Of a stretch of DNA of 5,310 nucleotides, positions 1-5,310 are shown piece by piece. The notes below the pieces were generated by a model. The model had not been told where the DNA came from and did no database searches. It worked only from the letters and a program-made list of their open reading frames with translations. The position numbers were made by a program, and so were the translations under genes. Source of the DNA: Candidatus Moranbacteria bacterium UBA4824. Its GTDB lineage: Bacteria > Patescibacteriota > Minisyncoccia > Moranbacterales > UBA2206. The DNA lies in assembly GCA_002400405.1 (NCBI GenBank), contig DHFM01000002.1:1-5310 (forward strand), read 5' to 3'. Position 1 is the first letter of the stretch. Each line of letters starts with the position of its first letter.

Positions 1-22
1 TTTCTGCCCTGAAGGGCAGAAA
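1..22. repeat. Perfect hairpin, 9-bp stem
   Basis: TTTCTGCCC (1-9) and GGGCAGAAA (14-22) are perfect inverted copies around a TGAA loop. The stem is cut by the window edge, so it may extend further left. There is no T-tract after it, so a standard intrinsic terminator on the + strand is not well supported; it could end transcription coming from either side only weakly. Confidence 0.7.
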
Positions 23-62
23 CCCGCCCCAGCGGCTCGCCGCCTGACGGTGGTCAAAGCCC

Positions 63-117
63 GCAAAAATTTCTTTTTCATTTAAGGGGCGCGCGCAAAA
101 TCCTTTTTTAATTAAGG
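63..117 (+). repeat. Two imperfect direct repeats of about 24 nt
   Basis: The unit at 63-87 (starting GCAAAAATTTC and ending CATTTAAGG) recurs at 95-117 (starting GCAAAATCC and ending AATTAAGG). The last 15 positions, 73-87 and 103-117, match at 13 of 15. The copies are separated by a short GCGC-rich spacer (88-94). They lie partly in the inner stem and partly in the loop of the long inverted repeat. Confidence 0.5.
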
Positions 118-140
118 AAACAATTTTTGTGGGCTTTGCT

Positions 141-158
141 TCTCTGCTCGCGCAGAGA
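141..158. repeat. Perfect hairpin, 7-bp stem
   Basis: TCTCTGC (141-147) pairs with GCAGAGA (152-158) around a TCGC loop. It abuts the right arm of the outer stem at 159-167, allowing coaxial stacking if the region folds as RNA. Confidence 0.6.
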
Positions 159-178
159 CGAGCCGCTTCCCACCCCTG

Positions 179-195
179 CCGCGCCTTCGGCGCGG
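179..195. repeat. Perfect hairpin, 7-bp GC stem with TTC loop
   Basis: CCGCGCC (179-185) pairs with GGCGCGG (189-195) around a three-base TTC loop. The same tight TTC-loop style recurs in the insert at 1554-1578, although the stems differ. Confidence 0.6.
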
Positions 196-197
196 AA

Positions 198-252
198 AGC
201 AGGCGGGCAAAAAGGAAGGGGGCCTGGGGGAAGGAATTTTTGCCCGCCTGCT
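198..252. repeat. 16-bp perfect inverted repeat
   Basis: The arm at 198-213 (AGCAGGCGGGCAAAAA) is the exact reverse complement of 237-252. The purine-rich loop is 23 nt (214-236). A 16-bp perfect match at this spacing is very unlikely by chance. No T-tract follows, so a plain terminator is not favoured. Confidence 0.7.
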
Positions 253-311
253 GGAAACCCCCAGCGATTTTTTCGGACGGCGGCGGGACTAAATGAAGAA
301 AAGAAAGAGAA

Positions 312-347
312 GTCGCCTTTGCCCCAGCCCTCCCGTGCGCGGGCGAC
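312..347. repeat. Weak hairpin, 6-bp stem
   Basis: GTCGCC (312-317) is complementary to GGCGAC (342-347). The loop can alternatively form CCCG/CGGG (332-335 with 340-343). It is followed by a short AAAGG/CCTTT stem (350-354 with 360-364) and then a T-rich run, which could act as a weak terminator isolating the operon from upstream transcription. The short stems make this tentative. Confidence 0.3.
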
Positions 348-401
348 AAAAAGGAACTCCCTTTATTTTTGTTTACGAAATTCAAAAAATTTGCTAACAT
401 A

Positions 402-413
402 GTAATGGATTAC
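402..413. promoter_or_regulatory. Probable XRE operator 1 (GTAAT-GG-ATTAC)
   Basis: A perfect pair of inverted GTAAT half-sites sits 2 bp apart, in the position where a -35 element would be expected for the TATAAT at 421. The same arrangement recurs at 445-456. The longer arm AGTAATGGA (401-409) also pairs with TCCATTACT (427-435), bracketing the -10 element. Binding by the adjacent XRE protein is inferred from position and symmetry. Occupancy here could repress, or could replace the missing -35 box as activator, as in controller proteins of restriction-modification systems. Confidence 0.6.
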
Positions 414-417
414 CAAA

Positions 418-426
418 TGCTATAAT
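418..426 (+). promoter_or_regulatory. Extended -10 promoter (TGC-TATAAT)
   Basis: TATAAT at 421-426 is a perfect -10 box preceded by TG one base upstream, giving an extended -10. No good -35 sits 16-18 bp upstream; that stretch holds operator 1 instead. Transcription would start near 433, giving a leader of about 25 nt with no Shine-Dalgarno. A second weaker box, TATAGT (441-446), could give a nearly leaderless transcript. Confidence 0.6.
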
Positions 427-444
427 TCCATTACTTTAATTATA

Positions 445-456
445 GTAATATATTAC
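445..456. promoter_or_regulatory. Probable XRE operator 2 (perfect 12-bp palindrome)
   Basis: GTAATATATTAC is a perfect palindrome with the same GTAAT-N2-ATTAC design as 402-413. Centre-to-centre distance is 43 bp, about four DNA turns, so dimers would lie on one face of the helix. It ends one base before the start codon at 458, so bound protein would block early transcription. A further lone ATTAC lies at 430-434. Confidence 0.6.
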
Positions 457-457
457 A

Positions 458-673
458 ATGCCGTCAAACAATAAATCAACCATTGCAGAAAACATTAAAA
501 AATACCGAAGCAAACTAGGTATTTCCCAAGATCGCCTGTCAAAACTGGCGGATGTTACTTATAACACAATTATAAAAATCGAGTCTGGTGCAAATAAGAA
601 TCCCACAATTGAAACCCTAGCGAAGATAGCTAAAGCGTTAGGTGTTGGAGTTGATGACTTAATTAAGAAATAA
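458..673 (+). CDS. Small XRE/Cro-family regulator, controller-like
   Basis: A 71-residue single-domain DNA-binding protein of the HTH_3 (XRE/Cro/C1) family. Residues about 9-68 make up the five-helix domain: SQDRLSKLADV is helix 2 plus the turn, residues 34-43 (TYNTIIKIES) the recognition helix, followed by the family's IExG and NPTIETLAKIAKALG signatures. Length and lack of any other domain match controller (C) proteins of restriction-modification systems, which set the timing of nuclease expression. Its promoter carries two GTAAT-N2-ATTAC sites, so autoregulation is likely (inferred). No Shine-Dalgarno precedes the ATG. It is followed after 2 nt by radC, consistent with one transcript. A generic phage-type or toxin-antitoxin repressor is the alternative. 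Confidence 0.85.
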   Translation: MPSNNKSTIAENIKKYRSKLGISQDRLSKLADVTYNTIIKIESGANKNPTIETLAKIAKALGVGVDDLIKK

Positions 674-675
674 AT

Positions 676-1662
676 ATGCCAAAGCTAAAAGATATTCCAC
701 AAATTGATAGGCCAAGAGAAAGGTTTTTAGAGAAAGGCCCTGATGCGCTTTCCAAAAGCGAGCTTTTAGCGATTTTACTTGGTAGTGGAATCAAGGGTAA
801 AAATGTAAAGCAGCTTTCCGAGCAAATAATCAGAAAATTCAGCAACAAATTTTTAGATATTACTGTTGATGATCTTTTAGAAATTCCGGGAATTGGAAAA
901 GCAAAAGCATTACAAATTGTTTCGGCTCTTGCTTTAATTAAAAGATTTTACGAAGAACTTGGACCAAAAGACAATATTGTTTTGTCTGCACAGGACGCAG
1001 TTTCACTAACTTCTGAAATCAGAGATAAGAAAAAAGAATATTTAGTTTGCCTTTATCTGAATGCCCGAAATGCTTTGTTAAAAAAAGAAATTATTTCAAT
1101 CGGAACACTTGATAAAAGTTTAATTCACCCGCGAGAAATATTTGGCCCTGCCGTTGAATTGCGCGCGGCGGGAGTTGTGCTTTTGCATAATCACCCGTCC
1201 GGCGATGTTGAACCAAGCAATCAAGATGTAGAGGTAATCAATAAAATTCTTGAGGCCGGCAAAATTATGGGGGTGAATGTTATTGATTTTATTATTGTTA
1301 GTGAAAAGGACACACACAGCGTTTTTCAATCATCACAGAAAGAAATCACGCATTATGTATCTGACGGAGTACAGCATTCACTTTTTGATTTGCTTGAAAC
1401 TGAACAACCAACCTATACTCCGACAATAAAAAAAATACACAAAGTATATTTTTACCATGGAAGTAGAACAAAGGCGGGGCGCTTTCAATTACAAAATAGA
1501 CGCTACTTAGGAAATGAACCTCCGCCGACAGGACTCGGCGGTTTCTTTCTTTTCAAGCTTCGCTTGAGCCCTTCGGGCAGCCACTCCATCACCAGACAGG
1601 AGTCTGGCGTTTTATGTGGCATAATAAATACAAATTACTTGGATTTATTGAAGATATTGTAA
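676..1662 (+). CDS. radC: RadC-family JAMM/MPN protein with abnormal C-terminal tail
   Basis: RadC family protein. Residues 1-90 hold the N-terminal UPF0758 part with a helix-hairpin-helix (LLEIPGIGKAKA, 68-78). The JAB/MPN domain follows from about 103 to 220, with the metal-binding set E121, H171, H173 and D184 in HNHPSGDVEPSNQD. The historic DNA-repair role is unproven; RadC proteins are frequent on mobile and defence islands. Family members are usually about 220-230 residues; this frame is 328. The family-like part ends by about residue 245. Residues 270-280 (FQLQNRRYLGN) look like the start of the next gene's methyltransferase, and 281-328 are translated from a hairpin-rich insert including a terminator. 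The last 49 nt overlap the methyltransferase frame. The true stop was therefore probably lost by a frameshift, or the gene was once fused to the methyltransferase. Confidence 0.88.
   Translation: MPKLKDIPQIDRPRERFLEKGPDALSKSELLAILLGSGIKGKNVKQLSEQIIRKFSNKFLDITVDDLLEIPGIGKAKALQIVSALALIKRFYEELGPKDNIVLSAQDAVSLTSEIRDKKKEYLVCLYLNARNALLKKEIISIGTLDKSLIHPREIFGPAVELRAAGVVLLHNHPSGDVEPSNQDVEVINKILEAGKIMGVNVIDFIIVSEKDTHSVFQSSQKEITHYVSDGVQHSLFDLLETEQPTYTPTIKKIHKVYFYHGSRTKAGRFQLQNRRYLGNEPPPTGLGGFFLFKLRLSPSGSHSITRQESGVLCGIINTNYLDLLKIL
1484..1515 (+). pseudogene. Detached N-terminal fragment of the D12 methyltransferase
   Basis: In the RadC frame this stretch reads RFQLQNRRYLGN. D12-class methyltransferases commonly open with a motif X of the form RRYLGNKxKLLxFI. 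The second half of that motif, NKYKLLGFI, occurs at 1623-1649. The two halves share an N codon (AAT) at 1513-1515 and 1623-1625, as if separated by an insertion. An ATG at 1457 opens a frame reading MEVEQRRG, which would join this segment only through a one-base shift in the G run at 1476-1479. That ATG may be the original methyltransferase start. Confidence 0.55.
1522..1553 (+). terminator. Intrinsic terminator-like hairpin inside the insert
   Basis: CCGCCGA (1522-1528) pairs with TCGGCGG (1535-1541) around a 6-nt loop, followed by a T-rich run, TTTCTTTCTTTT (1542-1553). This is a good Rho-independent terminator on the + strand and lies within the RadC open frame, supporting the view that the end of that frame is not original. 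It could reduce transcription of the methyltransferase and nuclease genes behind it. Confidence 0.6.
1554..1578. repeat. Two tandem TTC-loop hairpins
   Basis: CAAGC-TTC-GCTTG (1554-1566) is followed one base later by GCCC-TTC-GGGC (1568-1578). On the opposite strand both have GAA triloops. They form the middle part of the 110-bp insert. Confidence 0.55.
1592..1613 (+). repeat. Right-end hairpin of the insert
   Basis: CCAGAC (1592-1597) pairs with GTCTGG (1602-1607) around AGGA, followed by CGTTTT. The hairpin contains GACAGGAGTC, matching GACAGGACTC in the left-end hairpin at 9 of 10 positions. A second, weaker terminator function is possible. Confidence 0.5.
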
Positions 1663-2366
1663 ATGAAAAATGCAACGGCTTTAGTGTTTTTTGCGATATT
1701 TTTGCAGGTACGGGAGTTGTTGCAGAACGATTTAACGAGAAAAACATCAAAGTTATTGCCAATGATTTTTTAGATAGTAATTTTATACCGCTAAAAGCAT
1801 TTTTAGGAACTTCAAAAATAAATTTTGAGGAGATAGAGCACAAAATAAACTTACTCAATGATCTGGAAGCAAAAGACGATAACTATTTCTCTGAAAATTT
1901 TGGCAATACATATTTTACCTTAGAAAATGCGAGAAAAATTGGCACAATTAGAGAAAGGATAGATGAATTAAGCAACGATGAAAACGAAAAAGCAGTTTTA
2001 ATTGCTTCATTACTTTATGCGGTGGATAAAGTAGCAAATACCGTGGGGCATTATGACGCTTTTCGCAAAAAATTAGACACCGTACAACCATTACGGCTTT
2101 TAGTACCTGACTTTGAGGCGGAAAATAATATAAATAACGAAATATACAAAGAAGATGCCAACCAGCTTATCAGAAAAATAAATTGCGATGTTCTATACAT
2201 TGATCCGCCTTACAATTCACGCCAGTATTCGGATGCTTATCACCTTTTAGAAAATCTTGCTACTTGGGAAAAGCCAATAGTTCATGGTAAGGCAAAAAAA
2301 TGGATCGTTCGCACATCAAAAGCGATTATTGCTTGCAATCAGCGGCCAAAGCTTTTACTGATTTAA
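1614..2366 (+). CDS. D12-class DNA adenine methyltransferase, disrupted (probable pseudogene)
   Basis: Alpha-type N6-adenine DNA methyltransferase, transferring methyl from S-adenosylmethionine to adenine in a specific site. Residues 4-12 (NKYKLLGFI) are the second half of motif X; DIFAGTG (28-34) is motif I, the cofactor site; DPPYNSRQY (197-205) is motif IV, the catalytic site. Three lesions are visible. First, the front of motif X lies upstream of a 110-bp insert. Second, after residue 229 the frame leaves the family: reading in the -1 frame from the A7 run at 2294-2300 restores MDRSHIKSDYC, the expected sequence. Third, even that frame stops at 2381-2383 after about 256 residues, without the C-terminal part that normally follows. 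The ATG at 1614 belongs to the insert. Activity is doubtful. It overlaps the RadC frame by 49 nt. Confidence 0.8.
   Translation: MWHNKYKLLGFIEDIVNEKCNGFSVFCDIFAGTGVVAERFNEKNIKVIANDFLDSNFIPLKAFLGTSKINFEEIEHKINLLNDLEAKDDNYFSENFGNTYFTLENARKIGTIRERIDELSNDENEKAVLIASLLYAVDKVANTVGHYDAFRKKLDTVQPLRLLVPDFEAENNINNEIYKEDANQLIRKINCDVLYIDPPYNSRQYSDAYHLLENLATWEKPIVHGKAKKWIVRTSKAIIACNQRPKLLLI
2294..2300 (+). other. A7 slippery heptamer and -1 frameshift point
   Basis: The zero frame reads GCA AAA AAA TGG, which contains the A-AAA-AAA heptamer in exactly the phase used for -1 ribosomal slippage. A -1 slip continues as ATG GAT CGT, giving KKMDRSHIKSDYC, the sequence typical of the family, up to the TGA at 2381. 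Programmed slippage, polymerase slippage, phase variation, a fixed mutation or a one-base assembly error all fit. I see no convincing stimulatory stem directly downstream. Confidence 0.6.
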
Positions 2367-2385
2367 GTTATAACTATAATTGACT

Positions 2386-3237
2386 ATGAAAAAATCAAAT
2401 TCAATCATCCTATTTAAACAAAAACAGGTTCGTCGCGTTTGGGATGAAAAAAAAGAGCTTTGGTATTTTTCAATCGTTGATGTGGTTGAAATATTGACTG
2501 ATAGTCCAAGACCTAGAAAATATTGGAATGCCCTTAAAACCAAGTTAAAAGAGGAAGGAAGTGAGTTGTCCCAAAAAGTGGGACAACTGAAATTAGAGTC
2601 GGCGGACGGGAAAAAGTATCTTACAGATGTTGCTGATACAGAAACGCTTTTAAGGTTAATTCAATCGATTCCTTCACCAAAAGCTGAGCCTTTTAAGCTC
2701 TGGTTGGCAAAAGTTGGTTATCAAAGAATTGAAGAAACCGAAGATCCAGAACTCGCTTTTGATAGAGCGATGAAAACTTACTTGCAAAAAGGATACTCAA
2801 AAGAATGGATAAATCAGCGGTTAAAAAGCATTGAAATCAGAAAAGAGCTTACTGATGAATGGCAAATACGAGGCATGAAAGAGGGTTTGGAATATGCGAT
2901 ATTGACAGATGAAATTACAAAAGCATGGGCTGATAGAAGCGTACGGGATTATAAAAAATTCAAAGGACTGAAAAAAGAAAATTTACGGGACAATATGACA
3001 AATTTGGAGCTAGTTCTCAATATGCTTGCGGAAGCTTCTACTACGGAAATTTCTAAGAAACAACAGCCGAGCGGTTTAGAGGAAAATAAATCAGTAGCTC
3101 GAAAAGGTGGTTATGCGGCCAAGAAAGCAAGGCTGGAAATAGAAAAACAAACTGGCGAAAAAATTGTTAGCCCTAAAAGCGCAAAGCATTTACAAAATAA
3201 AAAAGTAAAAAAGTTACCAAGAAATAATCAAGAATAA
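2386..3237 (+). CDS. BRO-N / DinD-like protein
   Basis: A protein of 283 residues from this ATG (285 from the in-frame ATG at 2380). The N-terminal 90 or so residues form a BRO-N domain (RRVWDEKKELWYFSIVDVVE, KYWNALKTKLKEEG), as in phage antirepressors. The middle and C-terminal parts (LTDVADTETLLRLIQSIPSP, EPFKLWLAKVGYQRIEE, YSKEWINQRL, RKELTDEW, EYAILTDEI, NLRDNMTNLE, and a lysine-rich tail) match the DinD-like proteins common in bacterial accessory regions. A DNA-binding or regulatory role is usually assumed, but its biochemistry is not settled. I prefer 2386 because the preceding stop, TGA, is followed by CT-ATG, the same spacing seen at the next junction. It occupies the place where the methyltransferase C-terminus should be, suggesting insertion or replacement. 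No Shine-Dalgarno is visible. Confidence 0.82.
   Translation: MKKSNSIILFKQKQVRRVWDEKKELWYFSIVDVVEILTDSPRPRKYWNALKTKLKEEGSELSQKVGQLKLESADGKKYLTDVADTETLLRLIQSIPSPKAEPFKLWLAKVGYQRIEETEDPELAFDRAMKTYLQKGYSKEWINQRLKSIEIRKELTDEWQIRGMKEGLEYAILTDEITKAWADRSVRDYKKFKGLKKENLRDNMTNLELVLNMLAEASTTEISKKQQPSGLEENKSVARKGGYAAKKARLEIEKQTGEKIVSPKSAKHLQNKKVKKLPRNNQE
2564..2588. repeat. 10-bp perfect inverted repeat inside the BRO/DinD gene
   Basis: AGTTGTCCCA (2564-2573) and TGGGACAACT (2579-2588) flank a 5-nt loop, AAAAG. The segment encodes LSQKVGQL, a conserved stretch of this protein family, so coding constraint explains some of the pattern. It would form a stable mRNA hairpin, or could be a protein-binding site. 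Confidence 0.5.
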
Positions 3238-3239
3238 CT

Positions 3240-4157
3240 ATGGCAATACAAATCTTATCGAATTTAAACTATCCAATCGGCAATATAATCAGCCAAGAAT
3301 TGCATAATGCAAGCTCGGCAAAAATCGCCGTCGCTTTTTTGAAATATTCGGGCGTAAAAGTTATCGAGAAGTCACTGGATAATTGTTTAAAAAATAATGG
3401 CAATATCGAAATCATCGCTGGACTTGATTTTAAAACAACCGATCCGCAATCAATTCATTATTTAATACAGCTACAGAAGCAAACTCCAAATTTGAAATTT
3501 TATTGCTATGGAGACAAAAGTGAAAATAAAACTGATGTTGTTTTTCATCCAAAAATTTATTTATTTGAGAAAGGGCGAGAAACTACCGGCATTGTCGGAA
3601 GCACAAATTTAACACGAGGTGGATTGCTTTCCAATTTTGAGGTCAATGTTGTAATAAAGGAAACAAAACCGCTTTATTTCTCGCAATTACAAGCAATTCA
3701 TAATTCGGTCAAATTTACAGATTCTGTCTTTTCTCCCGATGAAGAATATTTAGTAGGATATTCTGATGTTTATAAAGCATTTTTGCAAAACGAGGAAAAA
3801 GCAGTAAAAGACAAGGGTATTCAAAATGTGGTTCGCCAGATAAACAAGCGTGCTGAATTTTTGCCTGGAACCGTGCCGTCTATCAAAAGCCTAATTATCG
3901 AAGTTATCAAAAAAGAAAAAGAGCAAGGAATGGAATTTATCCATTTGCAAACTATTTACGAAAAAGTTGAAACTATAGTTGATGATAAAAAGCTAAATTA
4001 CAAAATGGACACTTTTAGAAATTCTATCAGGGGCGAGTTAAATAAGCACGAAACAAACAGCAAACATCCTGATAACATGGATTTATTCATCCGTTCATCG
4101 GAGCAAAAAGGATTGTATTCATTAACCGATAAAGGTAAAAATTATGAAGGACGATAA
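3240..4157 (+). CDS. PLD-family nuclease, predicted restriction endonuclease
   Basis: A 305-residue protein with one phospholipase D-type catalytic motif: H103-P-K105 in VFHPKIYLFE, then GSTNLT (120-125) and E134. Single-motif PLD nucleases usually dimerise to build one metal-independent active site, as in the restriction enzyme BfiI and the nuclease Nuc. Residues about 215-305 form a separate, charged C-terminal part ending in GLYSLTDKGKNYEG, which looks like a winged-helix DNA-binding domain and could recognise the target. No signal peptide is present. It starts 2 nt after the BRO/DinD stop and overlaps the next small ORF by 14 nt, so it is part of the operon. Two methyltransferases and a controller-like regulator nearby support a restriction role; this is inference. 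The frame and catalytic residues look intact, unlike the D12 methyltransferase. A different PLD-type defence nuclease remains possible. Confidence 0.75.
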   Translation: MAIQILSNLNYPIGNIISQELHNASSAKIAVAFLKYSGVKVIEKSLDNCLKNNGNIEIIAGLDFKTTDPQSIHYLIQLQKQTPNLKFYCYGDKSENKTDVVFHPKIYLFEKGRETTGIVGSTNLTRGGLLSNFEVNVVIKETKPLYFSQLQAIHNSVKFTDSVFSPDEEYLVGYSDVYKAFLQNEEKAVKDKGIQNVVRQINKRAEFLPGTVPSIKSLIIEVIKKEKEQGMEFIHLQTIYEKVETIVDDKKLNYKMDTFRNSIRGELNKHETNSKHPDNMDLFIRSSEQKGLYSLTDKGKNYEGR

Positions 4158-4296
4158 CAATATTCACGAACGAGTTGCTTATGTAGAAGCGAAGATTGAG
4201 CATGAAGCTAATTTTTCTTCTGGAAGCGTGGAAGACGAAAGCCGAATTGATGATTTATGTTGTGAACTTTTAAAACTTGAAGAAGCGATTGCATAA
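4144..4296 (+). CDS. Small acidic hypothetical protein (50 aa)
   Basis: I do not recognise this protein. It begins MKDDNNIHERVAYVEAKIE and ends CCELLKLEEAIA; it is acidic, probably helical, with adjacent cysteines at 39-40. AAAGG at 4131-4135 lies 8 nt before the ATG, one of the few plausible Shine-Dalgarno sites in the window. It overlaps the nuclease by 14 nt and the extended methyltransferase frame (4281 on) by 16 nt. It may be a genuine coupled small protein. Alternatively it may be an N-terminal piece of the following methyltransferase displaced by a -1 shift between 4281 and 4296. Confidence 0.5.
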   Translation: MKDDNNIHERVAYVEAKIEHEANFSSGSVEDESRIDDLCCELLKLEEAIA

Positions 4297-5036
4297 AGAT
4301 ATTAAGCGAAAAAATTGACGAAAAGTCAGTTGAATTGATTTTTGCCGATCCGCCTTACAACCTTTCGGGTAATGGTTTGAAATGGGAAGGCAACAAAACC
4401 GGCGGTAACTGGTATATGGTCAATGAAGAGTGGGACAAAATGACCGCTCCTGAATACATGCAATTTACCCGCAAATGGATTGGGGGTTGTCATAGAGCTT
4501 TGAAAGACAACGGATCAATCTATATTTCTTGCACTTATCACAATCTTGCAGAAGTGATGATTGTTCTAAAACAATTGGATTTTAAGATTAACAATGTGAT
4601 AGTTTGGCAAAAGATAAATGCTATGCCTAACATGACAAAAAGAGTTTTTACCCACTCTACAGAATTTGTTGTTTGGGCGGTAAAGGGCAAAAAATGGATT
4701 TTTAACTACGAGGAACTAAAAAAGATAAATCCAGAAAAACAAAAGGATGGTTCAGTAAAACAAATGCGAGATGTTTGGTCGCTTCCTTTGGTTCAAGGAA
4801 AAGAGAGATTAAGAGGAAATGACGGACGGGCTTTGCACCCAACGCAAAAGCCAGAGGAGATGCTAAAACGAATAATTATTGCTTCCTCAAATAAAGGTGA
4901 TACTGTTTTGGATCCATTTTTAGGCAGTGGAACAACGGCTTTTGTCGCAAAGAAGCTGGGACGAAATTGGATTGGTATTGAGAGAAGTAAAAAATATGTT
5001 GATATAGCTACAAAAAGAATGGGTTCTAAATTTTAA
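4281..5036 (+). CDS. Beta-class DNA adenine methyltransferase, start unresolved
   Basis: Site-specific N6-adenine (less likely N4-cytosine) DNA methyltransferase of the N6_N4_Mtase family. Motif order is the beta type: IV first (DPPYN at 4347-4361), then a central part with GSIYISCTYHN, the putative target-recognition region, HPTQKP (4836-4853) of motif X, and the cofactor motif I, LDPFLGSGTT (4908-4937). The nearest conventional start in frame is TTG at 4335, only four residues before DPPYN. Family members normally carry 20-30 residues there, and the sequence upstream reads SDCIKILSEKIDEKSVEL, typical of that segment. The frame is open from 4281, closed by TGA at 4278, and offers no ATG, GTG or TTG before 4335. 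The original start has been lost by deletion or frameshift, or a rare codon such as ATT at 4314 is used. The catalytic core is otherwise complete. It probably protects the PLD nuclease's target. Confidence 0.85.
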   Translation, partial: RSDCIKILSEKIDEKSVELIFADPPYNLSGNGLKWEGNKTGGNWYMVNEEWDKMTAPEYMQFTRKWIGGCHRALKDNGSIYISCTYHNLAEVMIVLKQLDFKINNVIVWQKINAMPNMTKRVFTHSTEFVVWAVKGKKWIFNYEELKKINPEKQKDGSVKQMRDVWSLPLVQGKERLRGNDGRALHPTQKPEEMLKRIIIASSNKGDTVLDPFLGSGTTAFVAKKLGRNWIGIERSKKYVDIATKRMGSKF

Positions 5037-5038
5037 CC

Positions 5039-5310
5039 ATGCCTGAAATACCAACAAACAAGCTATCGGTTTATCTTATTAAAGAGGAATACTCCGAGCA
5101 TAAGGATATTTTGAAAAAATTTGATACGCTTCAAACAAAAGATGTTAATGGAGTTGGCGTTCTTTACTTTGGCGAATCTCATACCTTCAAGCCTTCATGG
5201 ATAGACAAGTTTTTTGGTTCCGCTTTGGGCGATGATATAGAAAAATTATTCAATGCTTCTTCTAAAGCGATTTTATTGGCAAAGGCATTACTGTCCGGAA
5301 TAATCTGTGA
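5039..5310 (+). CDS. N-terminal part of a TIGR04141/DUF6119-like protein (runs off the window)
   Basis: An ATG 2 nt after the methyltransferase stop opens a frame that reaches the window edge (90 codons seen). It begins MPEIPTNKLSVYLIKEEYSE and contains GVGVLYFGESHTFKPSWIDKFFG and LFNASSKAILLAK. This order resembles the start of the sporadically distributed TIGR04141 family (DUF6119), whose members are usually 500 or more residues, of unknown function and often near DNA methyltransferases and defence genes. The family identification is from memory of its pattern and is tentative. The last 10 or so residues (ALLSGIIC) fit the pattern less well, while another frame there reads GITVRNN, so a frameshift near 5280 is possible. 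No Shine-Dalgarno is visible. Confidence 0.5.
   Translation, partial: MPEIPTNKLSVYLIKEEYSEHKDILKKFDTLQTKDVNGVGVLYFGESHTFKPSWIDKFFGSALGDDIEKLFNASSKAILLAKALLSGIIC

Larger units (their letters stand above)
31..167. repeat. Long two-part inverted repeat (nested stems)
   Basis: AGCGGCTCG (31-39) is perfectly complementary to CGAGCCGCT (159-167). Inside it, a 17-bp arm at 55-71 pairs with 122-138 with one G-T wobble (63 with 130). A separate 7-bp hairpin (141-158) sits directly beside the outer stem, so the folded form would be a branched structure. The inner loop (72-121) contains the second unit of a short direct repeat. Pairing was read directly; a functional RNA or cruciform is inference. Confidence 0.65.
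1..390. other. Gene-free, GC-rich palindromic block
   Basis: I see no credible gene here. The only sizeable open frame (127-402) has a proline/arginine/glycine-rich low-complexity translation, runs through several perfect stem-loops and resembles no family I know. The block consists of stem-loops (1-22, 31-167, 141-158, 179-195, 198-252, 312-347) plus a short tandem repeat at 63-117. Its GC-rich composition stops sharply near 350, where AT-rich promoter sequence begins. It could be the 3' region of an upstream gene, a structured RNA, or a palindromic mobile repeat; the sequence alone does not decide. Confidence 0.6.
1516..1625. mobile_element. 110-bp hairpin-rich insert splitting methyltransferase motif X
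   Basis: This segment interrupts an otherwise continuous motif (LGN before it, KYKLLGF after it). It is bounded by AAT at 1513-1515 and 1623-1625, a possible 3-bp target duplication. It is GC-rich against AT-rich flanks and carries four consecutive hairpins (1522-1541, 1554-1566, 1568-1578, 1592-1607). The first and last share a loop motif GACAGGA(C/G)TC (1527-1536 and 1595-1604). It encodes no transposase. It resembles a small non-autonomous palindromic element (REP/BIME, or one mobilised by an IS200/IS605-type enzyme), but no family is recognised. Its length is not a multiple of three, and its ATG at 1614 gives the methyltransferase a new start. Confidence 0.55.

Overview
The window most resembles an accessory region from a Candidate Phyla Radiation (Patescibacteria) bacterium, perhaps Parcubacteria. 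That placement is inference: the coding DNA is AT-rich, genes are packed with gaps of 2-3 bases or overlaps, clear Shine-Dalgarno sites are nearly absent, and the BRO/DinD-like and methyltransferase proteins look like versions common in such genomes. All genes read on the + strand and the standard bacterial code suffices.

Layout. Positions 1 to about 390 hold no credible gene; this is a GC-rich, strongly palindromic block with several stem-loops and a short tandem repeat. At 390-457 the composition turns AT-rich and holds a promoter (extended -10) with two copies of GTAAT-NN-ATTAC. These are probable operators of the first gene, a 71-residue XRE/Cro-type regulator (458-673). Next come RadC (676-1662), a D12-class DNA adenine methyltransferase (1614-2366), a BRO-N/DinD-like protein (2386-3237), a phospholipase D-type nuclease with a C-terminal winged-helix-like part (3240-4157), a 50-residue acidic ORF (4144-4296), a beta-class DNA adenine methyltransferase (4281-5036), and the start of a protein resembling the TIGR04141/DUF6119 family (5039 to the window edge).

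How they work together. A small XRE controller with paired operators, two DNA methyltransferases of different classes and a PLD-type nuclease suggest a restriction-modification operon. BfiI is the characterised precedent for a PLD-type restriction enzyme. Two unlike methyltransferases would suit an asymmetric recognition site, one per strand. The nuclease assignment to restriction is inferred from domain and context.

The most unusual part is the damage and rearrangement around the methyltransferases. Motif X of the D12 enzyme appears to be split by a 110-bp hairpin-rich insert (1516-1625) flanked by AAT. The missing N-terminal residues (NRRYLGN) are still readable at the end of the RadC frame, and removing the insert would join RadC and the methyltransferase in one frame. 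The same gene has a -1 frameshift at an A7 slippery heptamer (2294-2300) and ends early where the BRO gene begins. The beta-class enzyme has no normal start codon in frame. The system may be decaying, shuffled, phase-variable, or affected by assembly error; the nuclease frame remains intact.
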